64,000 bases of DNA, from positions 8,986 through 72,985 of the forward strand of contig CAKUEH010000010.1 of the NCBI GenBank assembly GCA_934646185.1, written 5' to 3'. This DNA comes from an uncultured Oscillospiraceae bacterium. Lineage in GTDB: Bacteria; Bacillota; Clostridia; Oscillospirales; Oscillospiraceae. The translations under genes and the position numbers were made by a program. Under the pieces are notes generated by a model. That model saw only the letters and a program-made list of their open reading frames with translations, was not told the origin of the DNA and did not search any database. Shown one piece after another: positions 54,456 through 62,559 of the stretch (position 1 is its first letter; each line of letters starts with the position of its first letter).

Positions 54456-55733
54456 TCAGACAGCCGGGCCGGGGCGTGCGCTGCATGGCGCCGGTTCCGG
54501 GCAGGCGGCTTGGCGCAGGGTAGACAGCGCCAGACCCAGAAGGGCTGCGTCCATGACGGTATACAGATTCCCCGAAATGAACGGCAGCGGCATGAACAGC
54601 GGGAAGATCGCGGCCTGATACAAAAGGCCCAGCGTCATCCGCATCGTAAGGAGCACGCCTGCCGGCGTACACAGCATCCGGCCAAGCGGATTTTGCAGCT
54701 TTGCTGCCCGCAGAAGCAAAATCACGAGCAGCACCGCCTGCGGCGCGTACAGCATCGCGAGCCACACCCATGCGGGTACGCCGGCTAGCCGGCCGAGCCG
54801 GTTCGCCTCCGCCAACTCCCCGCGCGCCAGCAGAGCGGAAACCGTGGAGGAATATTTGTGATATTCCTGCATGATCGCCCGCCATTCCCGCAGACCGGCA
54901 GGGCTGAGGTACCAGTTGGAAAAGTTATGATACTGCTGTGAATCCATATAGAGAAGTCCTGCAATGGCAAATACCAGCAGCGTCCACACGAGCGCCCGCG
55001 CCCAGTTCTTTTTTACCCGGAACAGCTCCATGCGGATCGCGCTCAGCAGAACAACCGCCGCGCCTGCGGCAAACACAATGCGGTACATGAGCTTGCCGTA
55101 CCGGTCCAGCAGCAGAAGCGGCGCGAACGGCGCCAACGCCGCCAGCGACAGCCAGAAGCCGCCCTTTTTCCCGCGCAGCGCGTACACAGCCAGCGCATAC
55201 GCCGCCGGATAGAGCAGCGCGGCATATTCGCTTGTGTCGCCCACCGAGGTTCCGAGTACGTAGGGTCCGCCGGGGTTCAGGCGCGTCTGATACACGCAGA
55301 CCGCGCCGAGCACAAGCACCGCGCCATAGATGTACCACGCGTACCGGCTCAGGCGGCGGTAGTCCAGATAATACCCGCCGAGCAGCACGCCGCAGGCCAG
55401 AACCCCGGACGCAAGCGCAAAGGCATAGGAAGAGCCGGTAAATTCGGCGCGCAGATACATCCCAAGCGCGATGGCAAGCCCCGCAAGGAGCAGCATCGCC
55501 ATCTGCTTTTTGGGCCGGTGCACCGCGTCGAGCGCAAGACCGACAGCCTCCGCGTCGCCCATCTGCCGGACAGCCTCGGCCTCCGCCGCGTCCTCGTCCA
55601 TGCCCTCGGCCAGATACGCCTCGGTCTGCTCTTCCAGATGCGTCCGCAGCTCACGCTCGAGCGCCGGGCGCACGCGCTTCCAGCGCACCTGCGCCCCGGC
55701 GGTTTCCAGATACCGCTCGATCCGTTCAGCCAC
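54456..55733 (-). CDS. Permease-prefix-domain membrane protein with FtsW/RodA-like C-terminus
   Basis: 425 residues, GTG start. The first 70 residues are a soluble helical permease prefix domain (LERELRTHLEEQTEAYLAEG near 25-44). About ten membrane spans follow. Near the C-terminus PLPFISGNLYTVMDAALLGL (about 383-402) parallels the FtsW signature PLPFISYGGTxLxxxMxxLGL, but the region is otherwise divergent. FtsW/RodA proteins are glycan polymerases; whether this one retains activity is doubtful. It overlaps the PadR gene by eight bases, an arrangement found in many clostridia. Confidence 0.75.
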   Translation of the reverse strand: MAERIERYLETAGAQVRWKRVRPALERELRTHLEEQTEAYLAEGMDEDAAEAEAVRQMGDAEAVGLALDAVHRPKKQMAMLLLAGLAIALGMYLRAEFTGSSYAFALASGVLACGVLLGGYYLDYRRLSRYAWYIYGAVLVLGAVCVYQTRLNPGGPYVLGTSVGDTSEYAALLYPAAYALAVYALRGKKGGFWLSLAALAPFAPLLLLDRYGKLMYRIVFAAGAAVVLLSAIRMELFRVKKNWARALVWTLLVFAIAGLLYMDSQQYHNFSNWYLSPAGLREWRAIMQEYHKYSSTVSALLARGELAEANRLGRLAGVPAWVWLAMLYAPQAVLLVILLLRAAKLQNPLGRMLCTPAGVLLTMRMTLGLLYQAAIFPLFMPLPFISGNLYTVMDAALLGLALSTLRQAACPEPAPCSARPGPAV

Positions 55734-56067
55734 CGTAAGCGCCCCCCTTCAAGACCTTCCCGACCGCCCGCGTATAGGCGTTCCATTCGGCTTCCTTCTC
55801 GCACAGCCGCTTGTGCCCTGCGTCCGTCAGGTGATAATACCGGCGCGGACGGCCCGCGGCGGACGGTTCGTCCCGCGCGGTGATATAGCCCTTCTGCTCA
55901 AGCGCGTGCAGAAGCGGATAGAGCGTCCCGGCCTTGAGGTCGAACGCGTGCTCCGACCGGCTGCGCAGCGTCTCGATCATCTGATAGCCGTACATATCCT
56001 CCTGCTCGAGCAGCTTCAGAAGCATCAGCCCCGTACTCCCGGCGAGCAGCGTCTTGTCAAATTCCAT
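55726..56067 (-). CDS. PadR-family transcriptional regulator
   Basis: 113 residues. Winged helix with LLKLLEQEDMYGYQMIETL (about 16-34), LKAGTLYPLLHALEQKGYIT (about 45-64) and the GRPRRYYHLTDAG wing (about 72-84), the classic PadR signature. PadR proteins repress adjacent membrane-protein genes until a ligand or stress signal is sensed. AAAGGAGG precedes the ATG. It starts the two-gene operon with the FtsW-like protein. Confidence 0.93.
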   Translation of the reverse strand: MEFDKTLLAGSTGLMLLKLLEQEDMYGYQMIETLRSRSEHAFDLKAGTLYPLLHALEQKGYITARDEPSAAGRPRRYYHLTDAGHKRLCEKEAEWNAYTRAVGKVLKGGAYGG

Positions 56068-56114
56068 ATTGGGCCTCCTTTAATAGATAGATGGTCTATA
56101 TATCGGATATCTAT

Positions 56115-56142
56115 ATATTAGCACAGAATGCCGCAATGTCAA
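56115..56142 (-). promoter_or_regulatory. Promoter and AT-rich dyad region of the PadR operon
   Basis: On the minus strand TTGACA (56142-56137) and TAATAT (56120-56115) have a 16-base spacer. Between it and the ATG lies an AT-rich repeat-like stretch (TATAGATATCCGATATATAG) with partial dyad symmetry, typical of PadR operators. Confidence 0.65.
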
Positions 56143-56160
56143 GCACAATCGGAGGCGGGC

Positions 56161-56201
56161 AAAAAGAATCCGCGCAGACAAGTGACCGGCCTGTCTGCGC
56201 G
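56161..56201 (-). terminator. Rho-independent terminator of the lipoprotein operon
   Basis: CGCGCAGACA pairs with TGTCTGCGCG around an 11-base loop. On the minus strand it is followed by GATTCTTTTTG. A TTTCTTTT tail on the plus strand means it could act both ways. Confidence 0.8.
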
Positions 56202-56232
56202 TTTCTTTTAAAAATATGGAGAAAGGAGAAAA

Positions 56233-56283
56233 ATGAAAAAGACGTTTGCTTCTTGCAAGTATAGAATATCAGGATGGTATTAA
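56233..56283 (+). CDS. Possible 16-residue peptide
   Basis: ATG with AGAAAGGAG at a good distance, then MKKTFASCKYRISGWY and TAA. It sits in a 130-base AT-rich island unlike the GC-rich surroundings, just after a terminator on the plus strand. No promoter is obvious. It may be a real short peptide, a leader, or the 5' remnant of a lost gene whose start region was retained. Confidence 0.25.
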   Translation: MKKTFASCKYRISGWY

Positions 56284-56340
56284 AAATCTTAGGGGGCAGA
56301 TTTTAAATATCTGTGAAATCCTATGATATTTTTTCATTTT

Positions 56341-56526
56341 TCACCGCACGGCCAGCACCAGCAGCACCGTCGCCGCGAGATACAGCGCCAGCGCAGCCGC
56401 GCAGATGAGCAGGACGATCCCGCCGATGAGCAGTGGCGCGCCGCCGCGCTTTTTGCGCAGCACGAGCAGCGCGATGCCGCCCGCAAGCGTCAGCAGAAAG
56501 AGAATCAGCGCCAGATCCGCACGCAT
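56341..56526 (-). CDS. Small two-span membrane protein
   Basis: 61 residues forming two hydrophobic helices (about 5-23 and 31-58) separated by a basic loop RKKRGG. I recognise no family. It follows the lipoprotein gene by 19 bases on the same strand and precedes a terminator, so the two are probably made together. A GGAGCG site precedes the ATG. Confidence 0.6.
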   Translation of the reverse strand: MRADLALILFLLTLAGGIALLVLRKKRGGAPLLIGGIVLLICAAALALYLAATVLLVLAVR

Positions 56527-56545
56527 GCCGTCACGCTCCTTTCAC

Positions 56546-58138
56546 TCAGAAGTAGTCGCCCCAGCCGTCCTCGTCGTCCGAGTAATCGCCCCAGCCGTCG
56601 CCGGGATCGGACCACGGGTCGTAATCGTCGTAATACTCGTCTTCATAGTCCCAGCCCGCGTCGTTGGACTCCATGTATTCGCCGCTGTCGTCGTCAATGT
56701 AGCCGTCGCTGCCGTAGCTGATGAATTCGTTCTCGTAGCCGTTCCAGTACCAGATGTCGCCGTCCTCGTCGTACCAGTAATACGGCGTGCCGTAATCGCC
56801 GGTGTCGCCGGAGTAGGCAGGCTCGGCGGGACGGGACTTGGGCGCGGTGCTCCAGCCCGCGGTATAGGACAGGGTCGTGAGCATGTTGTTGCAGATGTCA
56901 AAGTAGTTGCGGATGCGGCTTTCGAGCGCGATGGTCGTCGCGACGAGAGCGTAGCCGGTCGGCCCGTAGTACCGGACCTCCATGCAGCCGCGTACGGGCT
57001 GAGACGGGCCGTCGGAGAAGATGTCGCCGTCGAGCCACATATAGCCGGTCAGGCTGTAATAGTCGCCGTTGTCCTTGAAGTCGGAGCCGAAGGATTTGAT
57101 GAGATAGCTGCCGTACATGCTCTTCATGAAGTCCTCAAGCATCTTCATCATGTAGGTCTTCGCGGTGGCCGCGCCCTTTTCCATGTAGGGGTCGAAGCCC
57201 TCGATGGGCTGGAAGGCGATCATGATGTTGGAGTAATAATCGTCCGTGCCGTCCTCCATGACCGCGTTGAAGCTCAGCGCGTTCGACACGTTCGGGTGCT
57301 CATGCGCTTCCATCTGGATGGGATAGCCGATGGTGACGTTCGTGAAGCCGCCGGGGAAGGACGCGCTCTGGTTCAGCGCATCCTCCGGCGTCGGCAGGAG
57401 CATGATATACTCCATGGGCGTGAGCGTATTGCCGTTCGGGTCGCTGAGATCGCCGTAGGCGGTCTGATACAGGGAGACGAGCTCGGTGCCGTCCTCCATG
57501 CAGAGCGTGATGTTCTCCTCTTCGTTCACCACATAGCCGGGGCCGACCTGCTCGCCGTAGAGATTGATGGCGATCCACTCGAAATCCTCGTTGATGACGA
57601 AATAGAACGGCTCGTTTTCGAGCTTCCAGCAACCGGTATAGCCGGTCAGATCGCCGGTCCCGCTCACGTCGAGCCCGCTCAGCTCCTCCTCGGTGTAGCC
57701 CGTCGGCTCGTAGGCCATTTCATAGGCGGAGGGGTCATAGTCGTGCGTGACCTCGATGGGCACCTCGCCCTCGGGCGGCAGGAAGACGATGTAGTCGCCG
57801 TCGCGGATCGCAAAGTCCAGCTCGTCGACGCTGGTATCGTACAGGATATAGTTCTCGTCGTTGTAGACCAGAATATTGTATGTATCCGGGACCTCGGATT
57901 CCTTATAGGTGCCGAGTCCGGCATCGATGCTCTCGCCGTCATGGAACATGCCGTCGACGAATTCCGTGTCCCAGTCGCTGCTGGTCGAGGGGGTGATGCT
58001 GATGGACGAAATGTCGCGCCCGCTGTGGTTGACCAGCGTGACGGAGACCGACACGTCCTTTTCGCCGCAGCCGGTCAGCAGCGCCATGCACAGCGCGGCC
58101 GCCAGCAGGACAAGAAGCAGATTCCTGATTTTTTTCAT
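56546..58138 (-). CDS. Lipoprotein with acidic, aromatic-rich C-terminal tail
   Basis: 530 residues. MKKIRNLLLVLLAAALCMAL ends with lipobox LLTGC (Cys24). Residues about 30-120 form a beta-rich domain with SVSVTLVNHSGRDISSISI. A larger domain follows. From about residue 445 the chain becomes dominated by Asp, Tyr, Trp and Gly (YYWYDEDGDIWYWNGYENE; then DDYDPWSDPGDGWGDYSDDE), suggesting a disordered surface tail. No family is recognised. Expected outside the membrane. GGAGGACTATC precedes the ATG. A terminator-like hairpin lies directly upstream, so transcription may be attenuated. Confidence 0.8.
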   Translation of the reverse strand: MKKIRNLLLVLLAAALCMALLTGCGEKDVSVSVTLVNHSGRDISSISITPSTSSDWDTEFVDGMFHDGESIDAGLGTYKESEVPDTYNILVYNDENYILYDTSVDELDFAIRDGDYIVFLPPEGEVPIEVTHDYDPSAYEMAYEPTGYTEEELSGLDVSGTGDLTGYTGCWKLENEPFYFVINEDFEWIAINLYGEQVGPGYVVNEEENITLCMEDGTELVSLYQTAYGDLSDPNGNTLTPMEYIMLLPTPEDALNQSASFPGGFTNVTIGYPIQMEAHEHPNVSNALSFNAVMEDGTDDYYSNIMIAFQPIEGFDPYMEKGAATAKTYMMKMLEDFMKSMYGSYLIKSFGSDFKDNGDYYSLTGYMWLDGDIFSDGPSQPVRGCMEVRYYGPTGYALVATTIALESRIRNYFDICNNMLTTLSYTAGWSTAPKSRPAEPAYSGDTGDYGTPYYWYDEDGDIWYWNGYENEFISYGSDGYIDDDSGEYMESNDAGWDYEDEYYDDYDPWSDPGDGWGDYSDDEDGWGDYF

Positions 58139-58170
58139 GATAGTCCTCCCAATCTGATTTGCGAAAAGCG

Positions 58171-58215
58171 AAAAAAACTCCACGATAAATGGTCTGATAC
58201 CAGTTTACCGTGGAG
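58171..58215 (-). terminator. Nested terminator or attenuator between the LuxR gene and the lipoprotein gene
   Basis: On the minus strand CTCCACGGTAAA pairs with TTTATCGTGGAG (one G-T), with TGGT/ACCA inside the loop, followed by seven T. Only 33 bases separate the T run from the lipoprotein ATG, leaving little space for a promoter. Confidence 0.8.
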
Positions 58216-58236
58216 TGATCGACTTTCATAGGCCCC

Positions 58237-60690
58237 TCAGGGGCTAATCTTTTCCGAGAGCTTGTCCTTCAGCAGATTCCGCTTGCCGCGCGCGCCGCCG
58301 TCGAGCCCCAGCTTGTCGAAAATGCGCTTGAGGTGGTTTTTGACGGTCGCCTCCGACAGATGCAGCTCGGCGGCGATCTCCGCGTTCGTCCGCCGCGCGG
58401 CGGCAAGCCGCGCGATCTCCAGCTCGCGCGGGCTGAGCCCGCAGGCGTCCCGCTCTGCCGCGCGGCGCAGCACGGCCTCCGCCGCCGCGTTTCCGGCAAG
58501 CGCCTCCGGCAGAAGCGCGCCGAGATACGCCGCATGCTCGGCAAACGGCAGATACAGCCCGTCCGGCACAGCAATGGAACACGCCGTCTCCAGCTCACGC
58601 CGGGCCGCGTCCGTGCGGCCAAGGCGGTTTTCCGCGCAGGCCAGCTGGATATGCAGATAGAGCGAGGCGAGATTCGTGTGCAGGCCCTCGTTCAGCGCCT
58701 CGCAGGCGTCTTTGCGCGCGAGCAGCTTCGCATACGCGCCGGAGGCCAGCAGCACCTCGTTCTGCACCGTGCGCACCATCGGCAGCACGGGATTCAAAAA
58801 CGACGCATCGGCCTCCGGTGCCATGAACCACTCGCCCGCGTCCGCCCTTCCCCGCTGTGCGTCCAGCCAGGCGCGGCAGAGGTCGAGCGAGCGCAGCAGC
58901 AGAAACTGCCCGTTCTCCTTCAGCGCCTGCCGGAGCCGTTCGAGCGCTTCGTCCGGCGTTCTGCCGGAGAGCAGCGCCAGCCGGAAGGCCGTAAATTCCG
59001 CCGTCAGCAAAATGCTGTACTGGCCGCGCGCAAGCGCGGCGTCCCGCGCCAGATGGCAGCCGATCTCCGCCTCGGTGAGCCTGCCGCGCAGCAGATCCGT
59101 CTCGCACTGCATGGAATGCTCCGCGCCGATGCCGTGGCCGTCCGTCACCTTATAATAAAACGGCATGCACGCGCGCATCTGCGCGTTTTCCTCGTCGAGC
59201 TGCCCGGGCGCGCGGTGGAACATCATGAGGACCGACGGCGAGCCGAAGGTCCACGTGCCGCCGAGGTCGATGCAGCGCGTCGTGCGCGTCATGCGCTCGC
59301 AGGCCGAGCGGTGCAGCACGCTCATGGCGGCGATGTCGTTATAGCGCAGGAAGCTCATCACAAGATCGCATTCGCCGAGATAATTTTCCCGCTCCTCCTC
59401 CGACCACGCGCCGCCCGGCTGCAAAGCGTCCAGCAGCAGCGCCCGCAGGCGCAGCAGCTCCTGGATCTCGCGGAAGGAAAAGAGCTTGCGCATCAGCACG
59501 CACACCGCGTCCGGATGCCGCCGCAGCGCGTCCTCCGGGCACTCCCAGCACCAGGAAAGCAGCATCTGCCGGTGCTCGCCGCCGACGGATTTGCCGCAGT
59601 CGGCCGCGGCCGCGCGCAGCAGCCCGTCCCAGTCGCCCGCCTGCCGGAACAGCTCCGCGGCGGTCAGATACTCCCCCGTGCGCGCATACCAGCTGCCGAG
59701 CCGCGCGCAGGCGTCCGCCTGCGTTTTCTGCGGCAGCAGGGCAAATTTCCGGCGCAGCAGCTGGCGCAGCATATGGTGGTAGCGGTAAACGCCGGGGGTG
59801 CTTTCGGTAATGAAGGCGTTGTTGTGCGTCAGATCGTGCAGCAGCGCGTCCGCGTCCGGCGCCTGCCAGACGAAGGCGGCCTGTTCGGCGGTAAAGTCCT
59901 CGGCCATGCAGTTTTCCAGCAGGAATAAGCGCTGCCGCTCGCCCAGCGGCTCGAACATGACCTGCTCGATCAGCGCGTCCATGCCCTTTGTATCGAAGCG
60001 CCATGCGCCGGTCTGCGCATAGGCGCGGAAGATCAGATAGATCATGGCGATCCAGCCCTCGCTGGCCGCGTGGAGCGCCCGCGCCTCCTTTTCCGGCAGC
60101 GGCAGGCCGCACAGTCCCGCATACTGCGTCAGCTCCTCCTGCGTCAGCCGCAGCTCCGCCGCGCCGAGCTCGAGCAGACGGCTGCCGAGGCGCAGCTTCT
60201 GCGCCGGAGAAAAGATCTGGTTGCGCGAGAGCAGGAGCAGATGCACCTGCGGCGGCAGCCGCTCGGCCAGAAACGAGACGAGCTCCGCCGCCTCGCCGCC
60301 GGAAAGCAGATGCACGTCGTCCAGAATGAACCAGACGGGGGTATGCTCCGGCAGCGCGTCCTGCACCAGCTCCAGCAGCTGCTGCCGCGTGTGCGGGCTG
60401 TCCGGATAGCCGAGCGCGAGCAGCTGCGCCGACAGCCGCGGCGCGGTGTGCAGCGCCCGGCAGAGCCCTGTCCAGAATTCCTGCCGGCCTCCGCCGGCGA
60501 GAAACTGGCGGAACACATGCGCGTCCGGCGCTTCTGCGGCGATGCGCTGCCGGAGATCCTGCGCGGCGGTCGTCTTGCCGTAGCCCATGGGCGCGACGAT
60601 GGTCGTGACAGGGTAGCCCGCGGAGTCTGCAAGCCGCGACTGCAGGCGCGGAGAAAGATAAAGCGCGTTCAAATGCGGATAGGCGTCCAT
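58237..60690 (-). CDS. Large ATP-binding LuxR-family regulator (LAL, MalT-like)
   Basis: 817 residues. The N-terminal ATPase has Walker A APMGYGKT (about 33-40) and Walker B WFILDDVHLL (about 119-128), with VHLLLLSRNQ as a sensor segment. A long helical TPR-like middle follows. The C-terminal LuxR helix-turn-helix is SPRELEIARLAAARRTNAEI and LHLSEATVKNHLKRIFDKLG (about 745-795). MalT-type proteins activate genes on ATP and ligand binding. The likely targets are the downstream lipoprotein operon or the divergent genes; both are inference. Confidence 0.93.
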   Translation of the reverse strand: MDAYPHLNALYLSPRLQSRLADSAGYPVTTIVAPMGYGKTTAAQDLRQRIAAEAPDAHVFRQFLAGGGRQEFWTGLCRALHTAPRLSAQLLALGYPDSPHTRQQLLELVQDALPEHTPVWFILDDVHLLSGGEAAELVSFLAERLPPQVHLLLLSRNQIFSPAQKLRLGSRLLELGAAELRLTQEELTQYAGLCGLPLPEKEARALHAASEGWIAMIYLIFRAYAQTGAWRFDTKGMDALIEQVMFEPLGERQRLFLLENCMAEDFTAEQAAFVWQAPDADALLHDLTHNNAFITESTPGVYRYHHMLRQLLRRKFALLPQKTQADACARLGSWYARTGEYLTAAELFRQAGDWDGLLRAAAADCGKSVGGEHRQMLLSWCWECPEDALRRHPDAVCVLMRKLFSFREIQELLRLRALLLDALQPGGAWSEEERENYLGECDLVMSFLRYNDIAAMSVLHRSACERMTRTTRCIDLGGTWTFGSPSVLMMFHRAPGQLDEENAQMRACMPFYYKVTDGHGIGAEHSMQCETDLLRGRLTEAEIGCHLARDAALARGQYSILLTAEFTAFRLALLSGRTPDEALERLRQALKENGQFLLLRSLDLCRAWLDAQRGRADAGEWFMAPEADASFLNPVLPMVRTVQNEVLLASGAYAKLLARKDACEALNEGLHTNLASLYLHIQLACAENRLGRTDAARRELETACSIAVPDGLYLPFAEHAAYLGALLPEALAGNAAAEAVLRRAAERDACGLSPRELEIARLAAARRTNAEIAAELHLSEATVKNHLKRIFDKLGLDGGARGKRNLLKDKLSEKISP

Positions 60691-60729
60691 GAAAAGCCCT
60701 CCCGGAGCAGCAGCAATCGATGATTTTCT

Positions 60730-60758
60730 ATTTTAATCGTTTCCGGCGGCTTCGTCAA
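60730..60758 (-). promoter_or_regulatory. Predicted promoter of the LuxR-LAL gene
   Basis: On the minus strand TTGACG (60758-60753) and TAAAAT (60735-60730) with 17 bases between. It diverges from the promoter at 60771; the two -35 boxes are 12 bases apart. Confidence 0.7.
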
Positions 60759-60770
60759 TGCAGGATTCTC

Positions 60771-60799
60771 TTGACAAGGGTTTCATGGACAGGTAGAAT
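60771..60799 (+). promoter_or_regulatory. Predicted promoter of the 198-residue protein operon
   Basis: TTGACA (60771-60776) and TAGAAT (60794-60799) with a 17-base spacer. GGAGGGACAGG precedes the ATG at 60854. Confidence 0.75.
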
Positions 60800-60853
60800 T
60801 TATTTGTTACGCAGTCATGGACGAACGAAGCGCACAGCCGGAGGGACAGGCGT

Positions 60854-61450
60854 ATGCTATTCGACTTTTTCAGAAAAAAGCGGCAGGAAAAGGCCGACGA
60901 TCAGCAGCACTGGCGCGCGCGCTGGCAGTCGCTGGTGCCGGAAGAAAACCGGTCCGTCCCCGTCACAGTGGACGGGCAGACGCGCATCGCCTACATCCAG
61001 ATCAACCAGTTCGTCGTCATGCTGCAGGACGGGCTTCTTATGAAGGCGCATTTTTTCGACGTCTGCGAGTTTTTCCAGAAGGCGGGCTATCACGTCGTGT
61101 GGCTCATGCGCTGCGTGCAGGACGTGGAGGGCGGCTATCTGAAGCTGGTCAGAATGGAGGACGGCGGGGCCCGCTGCCGCTGGAAGTGGCGCAAGCCGAC
61201 GACGAATTTCGGCCGCTGGACTTCCGACAACTGCGCCGTGACGATCCTCATCCAGCACCGGCAGGTGCCGCCGGAGGTCACAGATCTCAGAAGCTGCAAA
61301 ACGCGCGTTCTGCAGCGCGTCACCTGGGCCGAAAGCGACGATAACACGCAGATGGTCCCCGGCCGGACGGAGTTTTTCACAGCCGGAAAGCCCGCCACGC
61401 CCGAAGAGCTGCTGCACTGGCTGACCGGCACGACGCTGGCAAATCTGTAA
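60854..61450 (+). CDS. Uncharacterised 198-residue protein
   Basis: No family recognised. The N-terminus MLFDFFRKKRQEKADD is basic and amphipathic, without a clear signal peptide. A central beta-rich part has Trp/Arg-rich CRWKWRKPTTNFGRW (about 111-125), where a basic aromatic surface could bind nucleic acid or an anionic ligand; this is speculation. It is expressed from a strong promoter and followed after 19 bases by an HD-domain gene. It is divergent from the LuxR-LAL gene, hence a potential target. Confidence 0.75.
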   Translation: MLFDFFRKKRQEKADDQQHWRARWQSLVPEENRSVPVTVDGQTRIAYIQINQFVVMLQDGLLMKAHFFDVCEFFQKAGYHVVWLMRCVQDVEGGYLKLVRMEDGGARCRWKWRKPTTNFGRWTSDNCAVTILIQHRQVPPEVTDLRSCKTRVLQRVTWAESDDNTQMVPGRTEFFTAGKPATPEELLHWLTGTTLANL

Positions 61451-61469
61451 AGAAAGAAAAGGAGCGCCT

Positions 61470-62126
61470 ATGTCCATCACGCTCGAACAGGTCAAAAAAA
61501 GCGAGGAGATCACAAGCTACATCCGCAAGGCGGACGAATCGCTGTCCGCGCTGGGCTTTACGGAGCACAGCTTCGCCCACGTGGGCCTCGTCTCGGCGCA
61601 GGCGAGCGCCATTCTGAAAACGCTGGGCTACGACGACCGCACGTGCGAGCTGGCCGCCATCGCGGGCTGGCTGCACGACATCGGAAACGTCGTCAACCGC
61701 ATCGACCATGCGCAGTCCGGCGCGGTCATGGCGTTCCGGATCCTCGACAAGATGGGCGCGAGCCCCGAGGAGACCGCCACCATCATCACCGCCATCGGCA
61801 ACCACGACGAGAAGACCGCTTTCCCGGTCAACCCCGTGGCGGCCGCGCTCATTCTGGCGGATAAAATGGACGTGCGCGCGAACCGCGTGCGCGAAAAGGC
61901 CCGCGCGGCGTTCGACATCCACGACCGCGTGAATTACTCCGTCAAAAAGCACGAGGTCACGCTGACGGAGAAGGAGATCTGCCTGACGCTCGCCATCGAC
62001 ACGGACGTGTGCGCGGTGATCGAGTATTTTGAAATTTTCATGGACCGCATGCTCCTGTGCCGCCGCGCGGCGGAGAAGCTGGGGCTGCATTTCGCGCTCG
62101 TCATCAACGGCCAGCGCATGGCATAA
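61470..62126 (+). CDS. HD-domain phosphohydrolase
   Basis: 218 residues. His37 in SFAHVGLVS, the HD pair in AGWLHDIGN (about 65-73), His81-region RIDHAQSG and Asp in ILADKMDVRANR (about 147-158) are the expected metal ligands. HD-domain proteins hydrolyse nucleotides, cyclic dinucleotides or nucleic-acid phosphates; the substrate here is unknown. GAAAAGGAG precedes the ATG. It is probably co-transcribed with the preceding unknown gene. Confidence 0.88.
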   Translation: MSITLEQVKKSEEITSYIRKADESLSALGFTEHSFAHVGLVSAQASAILKTLGYDDRTCELAAIAGWLHDIGNVVNRIDHAQSGAVMAFRILDKMGASPEETATIITAIGNHDEKTAFPVNPVAAALILADKMDVRANRVREKARAAFDIHDRVNYSVKKHEVTLTEKEICLTLAIDTDVCAVIEYFEIFMDRMLLCRRAAEKLGLHFALVINGQRMA

Positions 62127-62225
62127 AAAAGTTTCCGGACGCGGGAACCTTTTCCGGCTTCCGTTCGTCCAGAAAACGGCGGGTGCTCCGCCAAACTATA
62201 CAAATACAAACAGGGAGAATCAGAT

Positions 62226-62522
62226 ATGGAAACCCTCGAAAAGCTGCGCAATGGGATCGACCAGCTGCCGAAGTGGCTGCTGCTCGTGCTTGTGATTTTT
62301 GTCGACGGTCTGGTAGGCGGTCTGTACCGCGCCGCCGGGAAGACCACCGGGGCGAAAGTCATCGGCTGGATCATGGCGGCGGCCTATGTGCTGTCGATTT
62401 TGTCCTTTGTCGAGCTGCCCGCGGTGCTCGCCACCGTCTCGCGCATCGTGACCGTCGTGTGCATGGTCGCCGACATCATCACCGTCATCACCAGCGGCAA
62501 AATCACGTTCTTTGCCGACTGA
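62226..62522 (+). CDS. Small membrane protein with three helices
   Basis: 98 residues with three hydrophobic segments (about 17-37, 45-62, 66-88). MESLEK-like start METLEKLRNGIDQLPKWLLL; no family recognised. CAGGGAG is its ribosome site. It lies between the HD-domain gene and an anion permease on the same strand, 38 bases before the latter. Confidence 0.65.
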   Translation: METLEKLRNGIDQLPKWLLLVLVIFVDGLVGGLYRAAGKTTGAKVIGWIMAAAYVLSILSFVELPAVLATVSRIVTVVCMVADIITVITSGKITFFAD

Positions 62523-62559
62523 GAAAAGAAAGAAATAAGAAACCGTTAGGAGTCCCGTC

